A stretch of 64,000 nt of DNA from Bacteroidaceae bacterium (GCA_017622495.1 JAGAQY010000031.1:1-64000); one strand, 5' to 3'; counted from the first letter of the stretch, positions 8,008 through 18,140 are shown. Notes: a model not told the origin generated them from the sequence alone. Program-made: numbers and translations.

Positions 8008-10731
8008 TTATTGCTTGAATCGCCACCAGTCGAGACGGATATCGCCCTCGGCTTCATCGAAACAGAGATAGAGGTCGTGAACGCCTGACGCGCCAGATAC
8101 CTTGGTGCTAAATGAGCGGTACTTATCAACCGACCCATTGGGCCTCAACACGACCGTGCCTACAATAGGGCCATCGGCACTATCGAGGCGTACATTAAGC
8201 GTAACACTACCCTTACCGGCAGCAGCTATCGTAAAGCGCTTGGCGCCTGTACCGAAGTCGACACCACGCAGGCGGATGTATTCGCCCTTGTCTATATGGT
8301 AGATATACATGTTGCGCTTGCCCTCTGACAGAGGCATCTGCTCCACTACGCCCGTATTATCGAAACCCACCTTGGCACTCTTCAGCCCATATCCCCATGC
8401 CATGGTCTCGGCCTCGACACGACGATAAGGATCAAACACATGGAGCTGCTCGGCCGGACTTTGGTCGAGCCAATAAGGCAGTTCGGGGATGGTGCCATCG
8501 GCATTGTACTTCATCTCGGTGAAGGTAACCGAACGGCGCTCGTAATGACGGCGGATATCGATGTTCTTGAGATCGTAGTTCTGGCCAAAGAGATAGGTGC
8601 GGCCCTTGAAGTCGGCAATGCCGGGATGATTGCCACGGTTGCGCGGTGTATGGTCCATGATATGTCCCTTGTGGGTCCACGGACCTGTAGGGCTATCGCT
8701 CATAGCATAGCCTATACCTTCGGGGCAGCATGTGGAGGCAAATGCCATGTAGTAGTGCTCACCACGCTTGTAGCACCATGGACCCTCCTGATAGTCGGGG
8801 ATGCGGGGGAGCTTCACAATATCACCACTGGTAGATATCATATCCTCATTGAGCTTCACATAATAGGTGTTGGGATTTCCCCAATACATATATGCCTGGC
8901 CGTCATCATCAATGAATACGGTGGGGTCGATGTCTTCCCAATGCTCACGCTGCCACACAAGAGGCTTACCCAGAGGATCCTTGAAGGGGCCATAGGGGGA
9001 ATCGGCTACCAAGACGCCTATGCCATGCCCGTGAAGTGGTGCGTAGAGATAAAACTTACCGTTGCGCTGGACGGTCTGAATGGCCCAGGCACCATTGTCA
9101 CGGCTACGCCATGAGAAATCTTTTAAGGACGCCACAGCGCCATGCTCGGTCCAATTGACCATATCGGTAGTGGAATACAACAGCCAATCATACATAAAGA
9201 AGCCGGCCGAACTTCGCTCATTGGGGTCGACGATATCTTCGGGTGAGGAGTCGTGCGAAGCATACAAGAACAACGTATCACCTACAACCAGCGGGGAGGG
9301 GTCGGCAGTAAACTTTGTCTGCGTGAAGGGCATATTGCACTGTTCGATACCACGCAGCTCCCACCAGTCAAAATTCATCAACTTGGGACCCTTGCGTCCT
9401 GTGAAGCAGAAGTACAGGTCGTGCACACCTGACACCTTTGAGGTGATATCTGCAACGATAGTCTGCCACTTCTCCCAGCCTCCTGTACCAGGAACGCGCA
9501 ATATAGTCAGCAACTGTCCGCCCAAACTATCAACACGCACCTCAATGGCACCACCGCGCAATCCGCTGGCCACACGGGCTGTAAAGGTACGCGGATACAT
9601 GCGGCCAAAGTCTACAGCCTGCAGCTTGATGTAGTCGCCATTATGTATGTCGGTAACATATACACCTATATCTACATTCTGCTCGGTCTTGACACCGCGT
9701 GAGTAGGCCATGGTCTCGGCCTCGACCTTCCGGAACGGATTGAATACACCTACGGGCTTAACACCTTCGTCAGTAGGCAGGATGGTGGGGAATGAGCCAT
9801 CTTCGTTGTACACAAACTCCTCGACTGCTACACTGCGGCCGAAGCCTCCGCCACCGGGCAGCTTGCCTGTATGATAAAAGAAGTAGCTATGCCCCTTATA
9901 GTCGGCCACGCCGGCATGGTTGGTAAAGGAATTGGTGTTTCCGAGAGGCATAATCTCACCGGCATATTTCCATGGGCCGACGGGACTTGCAGCTGTACTA
10001 TATGATATATGCTCGGGGACTCCACCTGCTGCATAAATCAGCTGGTAGGTATCACCCCGCTTGGTAAGCCAAGGGCCCTCCACATAGCTGTCCTTGTATT
10101 TCTTCCCTTTCTCACGGTTCTTCATTGCAGGAGCGCCGAAACCCTCTTCGGTCATCTCGGGAATGATCACATCGCCCTCGTATGAGATCATGTCGTCATT
10201 GAGCTTCAGGTAGTAGAGTTGCGGATTACCCCAACATACCCATGCCTGCCCATCATCATCAATAAATACCGATGGGTCGATATGATCCCATGAACCGTTT
10301 TCAAACAGAGGCTTTCCTATGGCATCCTTGAAGGGGCCTGTGGGTGAGTCGCCAACGGCTACGCCAATGGCCATACCACCCGACAGCTTGGAATGGGCGC
10401 ATATATACCAATAGAACTTCCCGTTGCGCTCTATGCACTGGGCAGCCCATGCACGGTCATCGGCCCAGGAGAAGTCTTCCAATGCCAGAGGCGAACCATG
10501 GTCGACCCAATTGACCATATCATCGGACGAATAGACACGCCACTCCTGCATCCAGAAGAAGTCGGCCTTGTCTTCATCATGACCAGTATATACATACATA
10601 CGGCCATCATGAACCAGAGGAGCCGGGTCGGTAGTATAACAGGTCTGGACAATCGGATTCTGCGCTGTCACATAAAGACACGATGCCGCCATCGACATCA
10701 ACACGCACTTTAGTTTGCTATTCATACTCAT
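8008..10731 (-). CDS. tandem GH43-CBM6-GH43-CBM6 arabinoxylan hydrolase
   Basis: A 907-residue secreted protein that is an internal duplication. First half: GH43 (about 25-330) with TDPAPLVHDG, HIDPSVFIDDDG and YVEGPW supplying base, pKa modulator and acid, then a CBM6-like domain (about 335-460; FRKVEAETMAYSRG, ending FDWWELRG). Second half: GH43 (about 465-760; TADPSPLV, DIDPTVFIDDDG, YQEGPW) and another CBM6-like domain (YRRVEAETMAWG, LDWWRFK). All three GH43 acids are present in both copies, so both halves could be active. Family members act as arabinofuranosidases or xylosidases; the subfamily was not assigned. The stop of the upstream esterase is 9 bp away, so the two are co-transcribed. 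Confidence 0.9.
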   Translation of the reverse strand: MSMNSKLKCVLMSMAASCLYVTAQNPIVQTCYTTDPAPLVHDGRMYVYTGHDEDKADFFWMQEWRVYSSDDMVNWVDHGSPLALEDFSWADDRAWAAQCIERNGKFYWYICAHSKLSGGMAIGVAVGDSPTGPFKDAIGKPLFENGSWDHIDPSVFIDDDGQAWVCWGNPQLYYLKLNDDMISYEGDVIIPEMTEEGFGAPAMKNREKGKKYKDSYVEGPWLTKRGDTYQLIYAAGGVPEHISYSTAASPVGPWKYAGEIMPLGNTNSFTNHAGVADYKGHSYFFYHTGKLPGGGGFGRSVAVEEFVYNEDGSFPTILPTDEGVKPVGVFNPFRKVEAETMAYSRGVKTEQNVDIGVYVTDIHNGDYIKLQAVDFGRMYPRTFTARVASGLRGGAIEVRVDSLGGQLLTILRVPGTGGWEKWQTIVADITSKVSGVHDLYFCFTGRKGPKLMNFDWWELRGIEQCNMPFTQTKFTADPSPLVVGDTLFLYASHDSSPEDIVDPNERSSAGFFMYDWLLYSTTDMVNWTEHGAVASLKDFSWRSRDNGAWAIQTVQRNGKFYLYAPLHGHGIGVLVADSPYGPFKDPLGKPLVWQREHWEDIDPTVFIDDDGQAYMYWGNPNTYYVKLNEDMISTSGDIVKLPRIPDYQEGPWCYKRGEHYYMAFASTCCPEGIGYAMSDSPTGPWTHKGHIMDHTPRNRGNHPGIADFKGRTYLFGQNYDLKNIDIRRHYERRSVTFTEMKYNADGTIPELPYWLDQSPAEQLHVFDPYRRVEAETMAWGYGLKSAKVGFDNTGVVEQMPLSEGKRNMYIYHIDKGEYIRLRGVDFGTGAKRFTIAAAGKGSVTLNVRLDSADGPIVGTVVLRPNGSVDKYRSFSTKVSGASGVHDLYLCFDEAEGDIRLDWWRFKQ

Positions 10732-10740
10732 ATCCCGATA

Positions 10741-12501
10741 TTATTTTATGATTACAACTTCACATTTGCTGGCGCCACTGCACAACACCGACTTACGAAC
10801 GTAGACTCCAGAAGATAGAGGTTGTACAGGCAACCCCGAGAGAGTATAATATTGTATACTCGATACCGTATTCTCATCACTTACCTCCTCTATGGCAGAG
10901 ACATCACCTTTGCGCAGCAGGGCCGCCTGTCCCACGACAAGATCGGCCCAGGGAGCATCGGCTGTGTAGAAGGTGATTACGTAGCGGCCTTTCTCGGTGA
11001 CATCAAAACGGCATGACTTCAACGGGGTACCCGAGAAACTACTCGAGGTTGAATTGCCCACGTTTGATGACGGAGTATAGGAATGGGTGTACACCTCTTT
11101 CCCATCTACAGTCTCTACAGCAATAGTCACTGGCGAGTAGGTGGGAATATTCCAGTTGGCAATACGATAATACAACTGATAGTTGCCTGGATATAACACC
11201 AGAGAGGTAGATGTACCCTTGTCGGCAAAACGTGCATAGCCCGCATGAGCAGCTCCTGTCACATTGCGCGTATAGAGTCCCCAGTCAAAGTCGTGCTGCT
11301 CGCCTGTAAAGTGAAATACACGACTACCCGAAGAGTAACCCGAAGAGAAGCCTACACGCTTTTCGTTGCCATCGTATGTAGACCATCCTTCAGGCACAGA
11401 GCCCTCGGCAGTAAATGCATTTGAAAACACATAACTTCCCGTAGGCTCCAGCACATTAACCATGGTTTGGCCAGTGCCCGTACGCCCTTCATCATCCACT
11501 GCTACGGCACGTATCTGATGCTCACCTTTGGAGAGGTTATCCACAACAATCGTATAAGGAGCTTCGGACAGTGAGCCAAGGAGCTCGTCATCCTTGTAAA
11601 AGTCGACACGCACGACCTTGCCATCAGGATCTGATGCCGTAGCGCTGACAGTCAAAGGCTCTATCTCTGACGCGCCTCCATACGTAAGGTAAGTGAGAGC
11701 ATTAGAGGGTTCTGTTATACGGACTGTAGGATCTTTCAGCTCAAGAGAATAGCGTTTGCAGAAGTTCCATATCTCTTCACCCGTAAAAACTACGTCGTTA
11801 GAGATCCAGTGGCCTTTATTGGCCAACTCAAGCAGTACCACCTCTACCCCATTCTCTCCAGGACCCCATGTATGCTTGGTTATATGTCCCACGCGGTATG
11901 GCTTTACTGTGGTGGGAGTAGCAGGACAGCCGTTGCGCTTCACCCATCCGGCCAAAACGCCCGACACGCCTCCAAAGCCAACGACATCGTCTGTTGTACC
12001 ATGAGTATGGATAATGGGCACAGGACGCGAACTCGTATATACACCACCCCCCATAGGATAACCGCTGATAGGAGCAAAAGCTGCAATCTTATCGGCCATG
12101 CGATTCATGGCATGATAGGTAAACATACCTCCCATGGAGAAACCTGACAGATATACCCTATTACGGTCGATATCATATTTGGCAGCCATCTCATCAATTA
12201 TGGCCTGCACAAACCGCAAGTCGCGGTCTCCTGAAATATCCCATCCTCTGTTGATTCCGTTAGGAAACACCGTCACGAACTTGGCCGTATCTGCAATAGC
12301 CTCAATCTGAAGCATACCCTTCTGATAGCCGGCATCCTGATTCATGCCATGGCAAGAAATAAGCAGAGGTCTTTGCGAGCCCAAATTCTTAGGTGCATAA
12401 ACGATATAGTCTCTGGTAGTATTATCAACAATCAGGGTCTCAGCTTGAAACGTTGTAGACAAGCTTATCAACACGAACAATATAAGGGATAACCGCTTCA
12501 T
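10741..12501 (-). CDS. CE1/LpqC-type esterase with Ig-like and jelly-roll domains
   Basis: A 586-residue secreted protein. After the signal peptide (to about residue 20), residues 35-255 are a polyhydroxybutyrate depolymerase/feruloyl esterase-like alpha/beta hydrolase: SCHGMNQDAG oxyanion strand, nucleophile motif GFSMGG, THGTTDDVV and late KGHWIS. Residues 260-350 are a bacterial Ig-like domain (KVVRVDFYKDDELLG). Residues 360-540 are a beta-rich domain (EGWSTYDGN, GLYTRNV, YQLYYRIANWN) that closely resembles part of the binding protein encoded upstream. The end (YYTLSGLPVQPLSSGVYVRK) looks like a type IX sorting domain. De-esterification of xylan is inferred from the cluster. Confidence 0.85.
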   Translation of the reverse strand: MKRLSLILFVLISLSTTFQAETLIVDNTTRDYIVYAPKNLGSQRPLLISCHGMNQDAGYQKGMLQIEAIADTAKFVTVFPNGINRGWDISGDRDLRFVQAIIDEMAAKYDIDRNRVYLSGFSMGGMFTYHAMNRMADKIAAFAPISGYPMGGGVYTSSRPVPIIHTHGTTDDVVGFGGVSGVLAGWVKRNGCPATPTTVKPYRVGHITKHTWGPGENGVEVVLLELANKGHWISNDVVFTGEEIWNFCKRYSLELKDPTVRITEPSNALTYLTYGGASEIEPLTVSATASDPDGKVVRVDFYKDDELLGSLSEAPYTIVVDNLSKGEHQIRAVAVDDEGRTGTGQTMVNVLEPTGSYVFSNAFTAEGSVPEGWSTYDGNEKRVGFSSGYSSGSRVFHFTGEQHDFDWGLYTRNVTGAAHAGYARFADKGTSTSLVLYPGNYQLYYRIANWNIPTYSPVTIAVETVDGKEVYTHSYTPSSNVGNSTSSSFSGTPLKSCRFDVTEKGRYVITFYTADAPWADLVVGQAALLRKGDVSAIEEVSDENTVSSIQYYTLSGLPVQPLSSGVYVRKSVLCSGASKCEVVIIK

Positions 12502-12571
12502 AGATCTTCCGGGGGCTTTAATTCATAAAAGATTCCTTGATTTACACGTCATATCATAATCGATGAGAGAC

Positions 12572-14161
12572 CTATTCTTCACGCGAATAGTCGAAACTAT
12601 CGACATCAACATATCCACCGGATTGTTTCGTGGCATAGTTGAATATAGCATAACGAGTACCCATAAAGAGACGTCTGTAATCAAACTGCATTTTGAAAGG
12701 CTCACCAATGGGAGTCCAGTCGCCCTTACCTACTTTATAATAGAAGGTAGCTATGTCTTTACCCGGAGTGAAATCTCCATCGATACGCAATTGGATTTTC
12801 TTACATTTTTTTAAGTCGACCTGCTCTACGACATCCTCATCGACTCCTGTAATAGCCTTCTCACGATCGGTCAGGTGCACCAGGGTATTAGACTGCACCA
12901 GCTTATAGGATTTGCCATCACGAACGATGGTGAGCAACCCTGAATGTCCGTTAAAGGCTGCCAAACCGCAACGGTCTCCATCGACCATGTGGCGGAGGTC
13001 AAGCGTCACTGAAGCAGAGCAGCGCGGCCCCTCCATGCGCTGACTGATGGTATTGCGTGCAGCATAGACATTAGAGACAATCTTATTGGTCTTCAGACGA
13101 AGGAAACCGGGACGCTCAGTCAGGCTCCACGCCTCATCGATAGGATTATGGTTCCATTGCCAGTACAGGCTCAACTTATCATTGGAGAAGTCATCACTCG
13201 TCACCAAATGAGTAGACCGCACTTCATCACCTCCTTGTGGCATCGTGTCGGGCACACGACCCTGCTCATCGCCCAAGATAGGCCAACCATCAATCCAACG
13301 GCAAGGCATATAAGTGAGCACACGCCCTACTCCACCACGGTCCTGGAATATCACGCCATACCATTTACCGTCATTGCCATCGACAATCGTTCCCTGACCT
13401 ACATGAGGAAATCCTCCGAAGTCGCTCTGCAGGATAACCTTCTTCTCGTAAGGTCCCTTGATGTCATCGGCACGATAACATACCTGACGACGATAACGGC
13501 CGGGCGCCCACACATGAGAGATCATAAGCAAATAGTATTTACCATCGTGCTTGATAAAGCGAGAGCCTTCCAAAAGTCCTGTCTCATCGGCTTCACGCTG
13601 GAAGATGCGACATTCTGAACCGGGAACTACTCCTTGGAGATCTGATGTAAGTTCACACATCTCACCTGTCCCATAAATCACATATACACGGTCGTCATCA
13701 TCAAAGAAGAGAGAAGCATCATGAAAATGGCGCAGACGAGAATGGATCTTCCAGGGACCGGCAGCATCTTTTGCTGTCATGATATAGGTATCGCCTCCAA
13801 GATTATCGTTGGGAGCAAACAAAGCATAGAATGTGCCTTTATGATACCTCAACGAAGTAGCCCATTGGCCACGTCCATATACAGTACCATCTTCCATATC
13901 ATACTTGGGAGAATCGGTAAGGCGATCAAAGAGATAACCTATGGTCTCCCAATTGGAGAAATCCTTGCTCCTCATAATCGGTGCTCCCGGCATAAGGTGC
14001 ATCGTAGTAGTCACCATATAATAGTATTCACCTACACGAATCACATCGGGATCGGGCACATCGGCCCAGATCATCGGGTTACGTACGATAGCCGATACGG
14101 AGCCACTCATACAGAGACAGGCTACCAAGGCCAAGCAAAACCTTCGAATATTCACATGCAT
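12572..14161 (-). CDS. GH43 family xylosidase/arabinofuranosidase
   Basis: About 529 residues from ATG 14161; this start gives a clean signal peptide (MHVNIRRFCLALVACLC) and leaves room for the promoter-like box at 14190, while the ATG nine codons earlier would not. The five-blade catalytic domain (about 25-330) shows MIWADVPDPDVIRVG (base Asp), HDASLFFDDDDRVYVIYG (modulator Asp) and GLLEGSRFIKHDGKYYLL (acid Glu), a pattern close to GH43 subfamily 12. The C-terminal 190 residues are a beta sandwich of the GH43_C2/DUF1349 type (WQWNHNP, RPGFLRLKT). It lies 70 bp upstream of the esterase gene. Confidence 0.9.
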   Translation of the reverse strand: MHVNIRRFCLALVACLCMSGSVSAIVRNPMIWADVPDPDVIRVGEYYYMVTTTMHLMPGAPIMRSKDFSNWETIGYLFDRLTDSPKYDMEDGTVYGRGQWATSLRYHKGTFYALFAPNDNLGGDTYIMTAKDAAGPWKIHSRLRHFHDASLFFDDDDRVYVIYGTGEMCELTSDLQGVVPGSECRIFQREADETGLLEGSRFIKHDGKYYLLMISHVWAPGRYRRQVCYRADDIKGPYEKKVILQSDFGGFPHVGQGTIVDGNDGKWYGVIFQDRGGVGRVLTYMPCRWIDGWPILGDEQGRVPDTMPQGGDEVRSTHLVTSDDFSNDKLSLYWQWNHNPIDEAWSLTERPGFLRLKTNKIVSNVYAARNTISQRMEGPRCSASVTLDLRHMVDGDRCGLAAFNGHSGLLTIVRDGKSYKLVQSNTLVHLTDREKAITGVDEDVVEQVDLKKCKKIQLRIDGDFTPGKDIATFYYKVGKGDWTPIGEPFKMQFDYRRLFMGTRYAIFNYATKQSGGYVDVDSFDYSREE

Positions 14162-14189
14162 AGTATCCGTTTTTTTGAATTTCAACATA

Positions 14190-14217
14190 CAAATATATAA
14201 TTTATTATCTCATCAAA
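14190..14217 (-). promoter_or_regulatory. candidate promoter of the GH43 gene
   Basis: The reverse strand reads TTTG (14214-14217), a 16-bp spacer and TATATTTG (14190-14197). The spacer is shorter than the usual 19 bp. Confidence 0.45.
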
Positions 14218-14279
14218 GGCACGAATCACGTATCTTATATCTTTCGATTTGTATCATTGACCCATTATAAGACAAAAAA

Positions 14280-14314
14280 GGTGGACAAATACACCTCGCG
14301 TGTATCTGCCCACC
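14280..14314 (-). terminator. terminator after the binding-protein gene
   Basis: A GGTGG.CA.ATACAC arm pairs with GTGTAT.TG.CCACC across a short loop with two mismatches, and a run of T follows on the reverse strand (A run at 14273-14279). Confidence 0.65.
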
Positions 14315-14336
14315 ACAAACAACTATGAAGAAACTA

Positions 14337-16847
14337 CTACTTCTTAATTATCTTCTGCACATTGATACTACCATCGCTCATGTACTTCTTCACGATGACA
14401 ATACCCTGTGTTGCTACGTTGATGCGACGTCCGTTCAGGTCGTAGAGTTCGATGCCCACTACCTGAGCAGCATTCTCTATTGTCTCAACACCTTGAACCA
14501 CCTCATCATAAGCAGCGGCATAATCGAATCCTGCAGCAGCTCCAGCGATACGTACCTGTACGTCATTGAAGAATGTGTGTGAGGTAGGACCACCAACTAC
14601 ACCTATGGTGAGTACACCGTCAGTAACCAGAATATTCTCAACCTGGAGGTTAGCATAGGGGAATGTCTGTCCAATAACAGGGCTATGTACTGAATCAGCA
14701 ACCTCACCTTCAGGAGTCTCAGATGTCTTCACGTAGAAGTATGAGCCTTCTGTGTCGGCCTCTGTATTACGCTCACCGAAACCAACCTTGATAGTGTAAA
14801 CACCAGCAGGAAGATCTGTGATAGTCTGCTCTACACCGTAGCTTGCACCCCATGTCTGGAACATACCATCCAATACATTGTAACCAGGATCGCTCCATCC
14901 CCAGCTGAGACCAGGAGTTGCTGCACCTTCTGGAACAATCCAACCAGGAACGCTCTCAGTGTTGTAGTTCAAATCCTCACCCTGCTTGTATACGTTAGGA
15001 TTCTTCACAAACACGGTCATATCATATGTATCGGTATAAGATTCCAAGGTAAGGGTATCCAACTTCTCTTCGAAGAGAGTGTTATCGGCATTCTTCAACT
15101 CACCATAGAGCTTGAGCTTCAGAGCAGCCTTGATCTTTTCGGCCAACTCATCATCATCAGTAAGTGCATTGTTTGCAGCTACAACGAGTTCGTCATCATC
15201 AGTAGCACCGAAGGCCTTCAGAGCCTCAGCACCGAGACGGAGACGCTCTACGAGAGCAGCAACACCTGTTGTACCTACCTGTGACACACCTTCGGTGAAC
15301 AACTTAGCAGAAGTATTGACAGGAACCTTCAACTCATCAATAGCAGCCTGGAGCTCAGCATCGTCGGTAATTCTCTTTACAATGAGAGTAACAACCTCTA
15401 CAACCTCGCCAGTCTCTTCGTTGGTCTGGTTCTCGATGTTCTTTGTTACATACTTTGCAGCCAAATCCTTCAAAGTTACATAAAGATCGGTATTGGCAAA
15501 CTTCTTGGTGGCATTGTCGTCAACAATCTTCTGAGCCTGCTCGGGAAGTGCATAGTAGGTATCGCAGAGATTACGGTGATCAGAGAGGAGCTGAGCAGCA
15601 GCATCAAGAGCAGCAATAGCGTTGGTATAAGCAGAAGGAGCTGTGTAGGTCTCATATTCAGCCTCATACTTAGCAATAGCAGCAGTCAGTGCATCGAGAG
15701 CAGCACCTGCATAACGATCATCATCGCTTGAAGTACAAGCTGCGAGTACAGACTTCGCATTGTTCAAAGACTTGATCAAAGCCTGAGTCTCTTCTACACC
15801 AGCAGCATTGGGCATATATACAACAGAAGGATTAGCAAATACGATTTCGGTCATACCCTCTACCAACTCACCGTTAGCATTTGTAGGAGTCCATCTGAGC
15901 TTGTAGTCACCAGTAGTCTGAGGATAGAAAACATAGTCGATAGAGTTAGAACCCTGAACCACAACACCTGTAGCACCGTTTACAGTACCCTTATTCTCAT
16001 CTACACGAGTGTAAACAATCTCACCATTGGGATCATAAATCTCGAATCTGGTAAATGTAGTACCCTTCCAGCTCAGGAGGTTGTAATGAATCTTATACTT
16101 CTTACCTGCCTCAAGAGTCAGAGCATAACCTTCAAGAGTACCATACTCTACGATACATTGGTCAGGAGTAGAGTTGTTGGTACGTGTGTAGAAACCTCTT
16201 GTGAAGTCACCACCTGCAGCAAACTCCTTCATATTGGCACCAGAGCCATGTGATGTACCAGGCTCGCGCTGTACGCCATCATATACCATATACCAACCTT
16301 CGGGGATGCCGCCCTGAGCAGTAGCACTGAAGTAGTCGGGCAATACGACACGCAAAGTATCGCTCGGATCAAGGTTAACCTTACCTACATTAATTACATA
16401 GGTAGTATCACCATAGATGTCATCGGCAAGACGCATCTCAGGATAGATATTGGTAATGTTGATGGTGTATTCACCTGAAGCGAGGTCGCCACCTGCACGC
16501 TTCAGTACGACCTGCTCAGCAAAGCCATCGGCAGGAGATACGGTCAAAGCCTCACCACTCAAAGTAGCAACCAACGCAGCGCAGTCAACGTTCTTGTCGA
16601 ATGTAACCTTGAACTCATTGATGCTGTTGGGCAAGTTGAATGAGCCATTCTCAGGATCAGCAGCTACAACGATAGGAGTCACAAAGTCATAAGGATAAGC
16701 ATCCTCAGCCTCATATACAGAAGAGTTGTTGGTAGCAGCACCAGCAAAATCCTTCACATCACCGCCAGGGCCACCATTATATATAAGGTGATAAGCCTCC
16801 TCGGCAGGATTAGCAAATACTACCTCTACGGCATCGTCATCGTTCAA
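14337..16847 (-). CDS. 3' part of carbohydrate-binding protein, after an in-frame TAG
   Basis: An 836-codon open frame in the same frame as the gene fragment at 16854-18086, separated from it only by one TAG; its apparent start is a TTG and it has no signal peptide. It continues the strand pattern of the fragment before it. Domains: an Ig-like segment (about 90-170), a jelly-roll (about 190-335; EGWYMVYDG, GFYTRTN, KKYKIHYNLLSWKG) like that of the esterase at 10741-12501, a helical segment (about 350-600, Ala-rich, DAL...AAIAKYEAEYETY), a second beta domain (GVYTIKVGFGERN, TFFNDVQVRI) and a type IX-like end (LYDLNGRRI). Binding to xylan is inferred. If the stop is real, this part is not made except by readthrough or re-initiation. 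Confidence 0.7.
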   Translation of the reverse strand: MNDDDAVEVVFANPAEEAYHLIYNGGPGGDVKDFAGAATNNSSVYEAEDAYPYDFVTPIVVAADPENGSFNLPNSINEFKVTFDKNVDCAALVATLSGEALTVSPADGFAEQVVLKRAGGDLASGEYTINITNIYPEMRLADDIYGDTTYVINVGKVNLDPSDTLRVVLPDYFSATAQGGIPEGWYMVYDGVQREPGTSHGSGANMKEFAAGGDFTRGFYTRTNNSTPDQCIVEYGTLEGYALTLEAGKKYKIHYNLLSWKGTTFTRFEIYDPNGEIVYTRVDENKGTVNGATGVVVQGSNSIDYVFYPQTTGDYKLRWTPTNANGELVEGMTEIVFANPSVVYMPNAAGVEETQALIKSLNNAKSVLAACTSSDDDRYAGAALDALTAAIAKYEAEYETYTAPSAYTNAIAALDAAAQLLSDHRNLCDTYYALPEQAQKIVDDNATKKFANTDLYVTLKDLAAKYVTKNIENQTNEETGEVVEVVTLIVKRITDDAELQAAIDELKVPVNTSAKLFTEGVSQVGTTGVAALVERLRLGAEALKAFGATDDDELVVAANNALTDDDELAEKIKAALKLKLYGELKNADNTLFEEKLDTLTLESYTDTYDMTVFVKNPNVYKQGEDLNYNTESVPGWIVPEGAATPGLSWGWSDPGYNVLDGMFQTWGASYGVEQTITDLPAGVYTIKVGFGERNTEADTEGSYFYVKTSETPEGEVADSVHSPVIGQTFPYANLQVENILVTDGVLTIGVVGGPTSHTFFNDVQVRIAGAAAGFDYAAAYDEVVQGVETIENAAQVVGIELYDLNGRRINVATQGIVIVKKYMSDGSINVQKIIKK

Positions 16848-16853
16848 ACCTTC

Positions 16854-18086
16854 CTACATGAAGATATAGAAACGACCGTCGGCCAGACCTTCGATAGAAT
16901 AGATGGGAGCCTCAGCACCATTTACAGTAACATTGGCGCAGCTCATCGGATAGAGCAGACGGGACTTGCCACAAGCAGCAACCAAAGAAGCCAAGTTGGT
17001 TTCAAAACCAAAGTCGAGCTGGATAACGTCACCAGAGAACTCAGCTGTAACACCATACTTATAAACCTCGAAACGGATGTTATCGAAATAGAACTCTACA
17101 TCAGCCTCCTTGTTTACAGAGAGGTTGAAAGCGATAGATTGCAGCAGATTGTCGGCACCAGCCTGGTCTGCAGTCACCTCACCCTCGAAAGCAAATCTCT
17201 GCCACTCAGAAGTGAAGTTTACAGTACCTACCATATCCCAATGGATATAGTTGCCGGGAGTAGAATGTGCCTGTGTGGGGATGGCTACATCCTGATTGGC
17301 ACGATAGTCAAATGACACACGATACTTAGTACCGGCGGGAAGTGTCTCAGAAGCCATGATCCAGAACTGAGAATCCCAATCGTTAACGGCACCAGCAACA
17401 GATGTCACCATGATACCACGTGTACCATCTACACCAACGCCATCAGTAATCACAGCGGGTAAAATCTCTGTTGCGGGAGCTTCCTTAGCTATGTAGTTGG
17501 TTACATCGTCACCCTCAAGGTCACCGTTGGTAGTCACCTCGGTCCAACCTACCTGCTGAGCCTTACCTTCGCGAACGAGTTCGGCGCTCTCCACGGTTAC
17601 AACAGCTCCATATGCACTAGCTTTAATCGCATGAAGATGAGCAAAACCATAATCCTTTACGATAGCCTTAATGTCATAAGTATACACATTACCCTCAACT
17701 GTTTGGTACTTACTGGTACACCATGCACCATTGGGAATATCAATTAGGAATGATTCCTCAAGGGTAGGTCCTACTTGACCTTCATCCTTTAATCGGTTGA
17801 AGAGTACACGAGGAGTACCCTCTGAGACTGTTAAGATAAGTTTTGAATACAATGTGACATCTGCATAGTTGATAACAGACATGTCACCGTATACATTACC
17901 GGTAGAAGTGCCTACACCCCACTGACATTCGGCCTCTGCCACCTTAGCAGCATTACCATCCCATCCATCCCAAGAATAGAAGGGAACCTCCTGTAGTGAG
18001 ATACGCTCTTCAGCCTTTACACTCACTGCACCCAGCATTACCAATGCGAATGCAAAAAACATACGGGAAAAGTTAAAGTTTCTCAT
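16854..18086 (-). CDS. 5' part of carbohydrate-binding protein, ends at in-frame TAG
   Basis: A 410-residue product with signal peptide MRNFNFSRMFFAFALVMLGAV to about residue 25. Residues 25-170 form a beta domain without clear assignment (VPFYSWDGWDG, YADVTLYSKLIL). Residues 178-345 resemble a CBM4/CBM9-type carbohydrate-binding domain: TTNGDLEGDD, YRVSFDYRAN, WQRFAFEGEV, VEFYFDNIRFEVYK. The frame stops at TAG (16854-16856) in the middle of a beta domain, just after GRFYIFM, and the same frame goes on for another 832 codons. It is the first gene after the regulator. Alone it could still be a secreted xylan-binding protein, but it would lack the sorting domain. Confidence 0.75.
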   Translation of the reverse strand: MRNFNFSRMFFAFALVMLGAVSVKAEERISLQEVPFYSWDGWDGNAAKVAEAECQWGVGTSTGNVYGDMSVINYADVTLYSKLILTVSEGTPRVLFNRLKDEGQVGPTLEESFLIDIPNGAWCTSKYQTVEGNVYTYDIKAIVKDYGFAHLHAIKASAYGAVVTVESAELVREGKAQQVGWTEVTTNGDLEGDDVTNYIAKEAPATEILPAVITDGVGVDGTRGIMVTSVAGAVNDWDSQFWIMASETLPAGTKYRVSFDYRANQDVAIPTQAHSTPGNYIHWDMVGTVNFTSEWQRFAFEGEVTADQAGADNLLQSIAFNLSVNKEADVEFYFDNIRFEVYKYGVTAEFSGDVIQLDFGFETNLASLVAACGKSRLLYPMSCANVTVNGAEAPIYSIEGLADGRFYIFM

Positions 18087-18140
18087 GTTTTTTTGATTTT
18101 AGTTAATACTATATGAATAAAATTAATAAAATTCCATGTG

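Noticed and set aside
16854-16856. Genome-wide TAG recoding
   Set aside because: TAG ends other genes in the window normally (for example at 28667), so a local change or error is simpler.
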